A stretch of DNA of 64,000 nt. Origin: Paraferrimonas sedimenticola (lineage in GTDB: Bacteria > Pseudomonadota > Gammaproteobacteria > Enterobacterales > Shewanellaceae). Location of the stretch: contig NZ_NRIR01000008.1 in NCBI RefSeq assembly GCF_002282855.1, positions 124,001-188,000 on the forward strand. Direction: 5' to 3'. The notes beneath the pieces are model-generated. The model worked only from the letters and a program-made list of their open reading frames with translations. It ran no database searches and was not told the DNA's origin. Shown here piece by piece: positions 62,802-64,000 of the stretch (position 1 is its first letter; each line of letters opens with the position of its first letter). The position numbers were made by a program, and so were the translations under genes.

Positions 62802-64000
62802 ATGAACTGGCAGCATTTGTGGATCGACGTCAATCTGGCTTGCATGACCGAGCAAGCCGACCAGCCTTATGGCGTCATTGAAGACGGCGCGGTGGCCATC
62901 GAAGACGGTAAAATTGCTTGGGTAGGCAAACGCTCTGAACTGCCAGAATTTGATCAGCACAAGGTTGCCATTCATCGCGGCAATAGCGGCTGGATGACCC
63001 CAGGACTTATTGATTGCCACACTCATCTTGTATTCGGTGGTGATAGAGCCAAAGAGTTTGAGCAACGCTTACAAGGGGTGAGTTACGAGACCATTGCCAA
63101 GCAAGGTGGCGGCATTCGCTCCACCGTTGCTGCGACCCGCGCCGCCGATGAACAAACCTTGTTTGATAGTGGTCGCAAGCGTCTTAATGCGCTAATGCGC
63201 GAAGGGGTCACTCAGGTCGAGATAAAGTCCGGCTATGGCCTGGATCTCGAAAACGAGGTAAAGCAACTGCAAGTCGCCCGCTATTTAGGCGAGGTACACC
63301 CAATCGGGGTTAGCACCACCTGTTTGGCCGCTCACGCCCTGCCGCCAGAATACGCCGACCAACCCGATGCCTACGTGAATTTGGTTTGCGACAGCATTCT
63401 TCCCAAAGTGAGCGAGCTGGATTTAGCCGACGCGGTCGATGTGTTTTGCGAAGGCATCGGCTTTGACTTAAGCCAAAGCGAAAAAGTACTTAGAAAAGCG
63501 GTGGAGTTAGGGCTTAAGCCCAAGATGCACGCCGAGCAGCTGTCCAACTTAGGCGGTAGCGCGCTGGCCGCAGAGCTGGGTGCACTGTCAGTGGATCACA
63601 TAGAGTTTTTGGACGAGAACGGTGTGAAGGCCTTGGCTAAATCCGGCACAGTGGCTGTGTTATTACCCGGTGCCTTTTACTTTTTGCGAGAAACTCAGTT
63701 ACCGCCACTGGACGCCCTGCGCGAGCACGGCGTGCCGATGGCAATCGCCAGTGATTTCAATCCCGGCAGCAGCCCTATCTGCTCACTCAAGCTGATGCTC
63801 AATATGGCCTGCACTCTGTTTAGTATGACCCCAGAAGAAGCCTTAGCTGGAGTGACTCGCCACGCCGCGAAAGCGTTAGGGCTGGAGCAACAAATGGGGC
63901 AAATCAAGGCAGGAATGCAAGCCGATTTGGCGCTTTGGGACATACAGCACCCGAGCGAGCTGAGTTACAGCTATGGCGTCAATCCGCTGCAGGCGCTGAT
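62802..64000 (+). CDS. hutI: Imidazolonepropionase, partial (cut by window end)
   Basis: 399 complete codons are visible from ATG 62802 and the reading frame is still open at the window end. Hydrolyses imidazolone-5-propionate to formiminoglutamate. Metal ligands H73 and H75 in [19 protein letters not shown] near 145-153, HAEQLSN near 243-249 and the SDFNPGSSP motif near 311-319 (metal Asp). Nearly full length is visible (family about 405-415 residues). Confidence 0.96.
   Translation, partial: MNWQHLWIDVNLACMTEQADQPYGVIEDGAVAIEDGKIAWVGKRSELPEFDQHKVAIHRGNSGWMTPGLIDCHTHLVFGGDRAKEFEQRLQGVSYETIAKQGGGIRSTVAATRAADEQTLFDSGRKRLNALMREGVTQVEIKSGYGLDLENEVKQLQVARYLGEVHPIGVSTTCLAAHALPPEYADQPDAYVNLVCDSILPKVSELDLADAVDVFCEGIGFDLSQSEKVLRKAVELGLKPKMHAEQLSNLGGSALAAELGALSVDHIEFLDENGVKALAKSGTVAVLLPGAFYFLRETQLPPLDALREHGVPMAIASDFNPGSSPICSLKLMLNMACTLFSMTPEEALAGVTRHAAKALGLEQQMGQIKAGMQADLALWDIQHPSELSYSYGVNPLQAL

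Noticed and set aside
1-64000. Mobile elements, prophage or CRISPR array
   Set aside because: No transposase, integrase, long flanking repeats, phage structural gene or regularly spaced repeats were found; gene order is mostly conserved housekeeping.

Overview
The window is ordinary chromosomal DNA of a gammaproteobacterium, most likely an alteromonad close to Shewanella or Ferrimonas. Supporting signs are the gene orders gmk-rpoZ-spoT-trmH-recG, polA-side spf-engB, yihI-hemN and hutC-hutU-hutH/hutI, the liu leucine-degradation operon, DUF2959 and DUF3718 proteins, and OmcA/MtrC-type outer-surface multihaem cytochromes. I see no phage, insertion sequence, integrase, CRISPR array, tRNA or rRNA gene. 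Genus placement is inference.

Layout. 1-2.4 kb: two tandem FadL-type outer-membrane channels on the minus strand, each preceded by a FadR-like operator. 2.6-5.3 kb: thioesterase, dtd and yihY, then a small membrane protein and a DUF2959 lipoprotein. 5.5-14.3 kb: gmk, rpoZ, spoT, trmH, an acyl-CoA ligase, recG and a DUF3014 protein. 14.4-21.1 kb: scoB-scoA-liuE-liuD-liuC-liuB (leucine to acetoacetate and acetyl-CoA), without liuA or liuR. 21.3-23.6 kb: a GST-like protein and ETF:ubiquinone oxidoreductase with a PsrA-like box. 23.7-31.6 kb: a molybdenum cofactor block made of a Moco riboswitch, moaA-moaB-moaC-moaD-moaE, modABC, a pseudouridine synthase, moeB and moeA. 31.8-43.4 kb: mixed housekeeping genes: prlC, a Fur-boxed outer-membrane barrel, gor, a serine hydrolase, a secreted repeat protein with a RodZ-like C-terminal domain, rhodanese, maeA, ftnA, a 55-residue zinc-ribbon-like protein, rsmJ and a DsbB-like membrane protein.

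43.4-55.8 kb is the most interesting part. Spot 42 RNA (spf) and a second apparent short transcript lie beside engB. Cytochrome c4 follows, then three tandem lipoprotein cytochromes of the OmcA/MtrC family, then a long GGA-rich noncoding RNA of the CsrB/CsrC type, a methyltransferase, yihI and hemN. In E. coli csrC sits between engB and yihI-hemN, so the cytochromes appear to lie inside an otherwise conserved engB-csrC-yihI-hemN neighbourhood. Each of the three cytochromes has nine CXXCH motifs instead of ten, and comparison with MtrC suggests that the fifth haem site is missing in all three. They have collagen-like Gly-X-Y linkers after the lipidated cysteine, and their promoter regions contain FNR-like and CRP-like sites, including a class II FNR promoter arrangement before the first gene and a perfect CRP box before the second. 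No mtrA/mtrB electron conduit is in the window.

55.8-64 kb: a DUF3718 protein, a CadC-like membrane regulator with TPRs, and the histidine-utilisation genes hutH, hutU and hutC divergent from hutI (cut by the window end), with a HutC-type operator between hutC and hutI.
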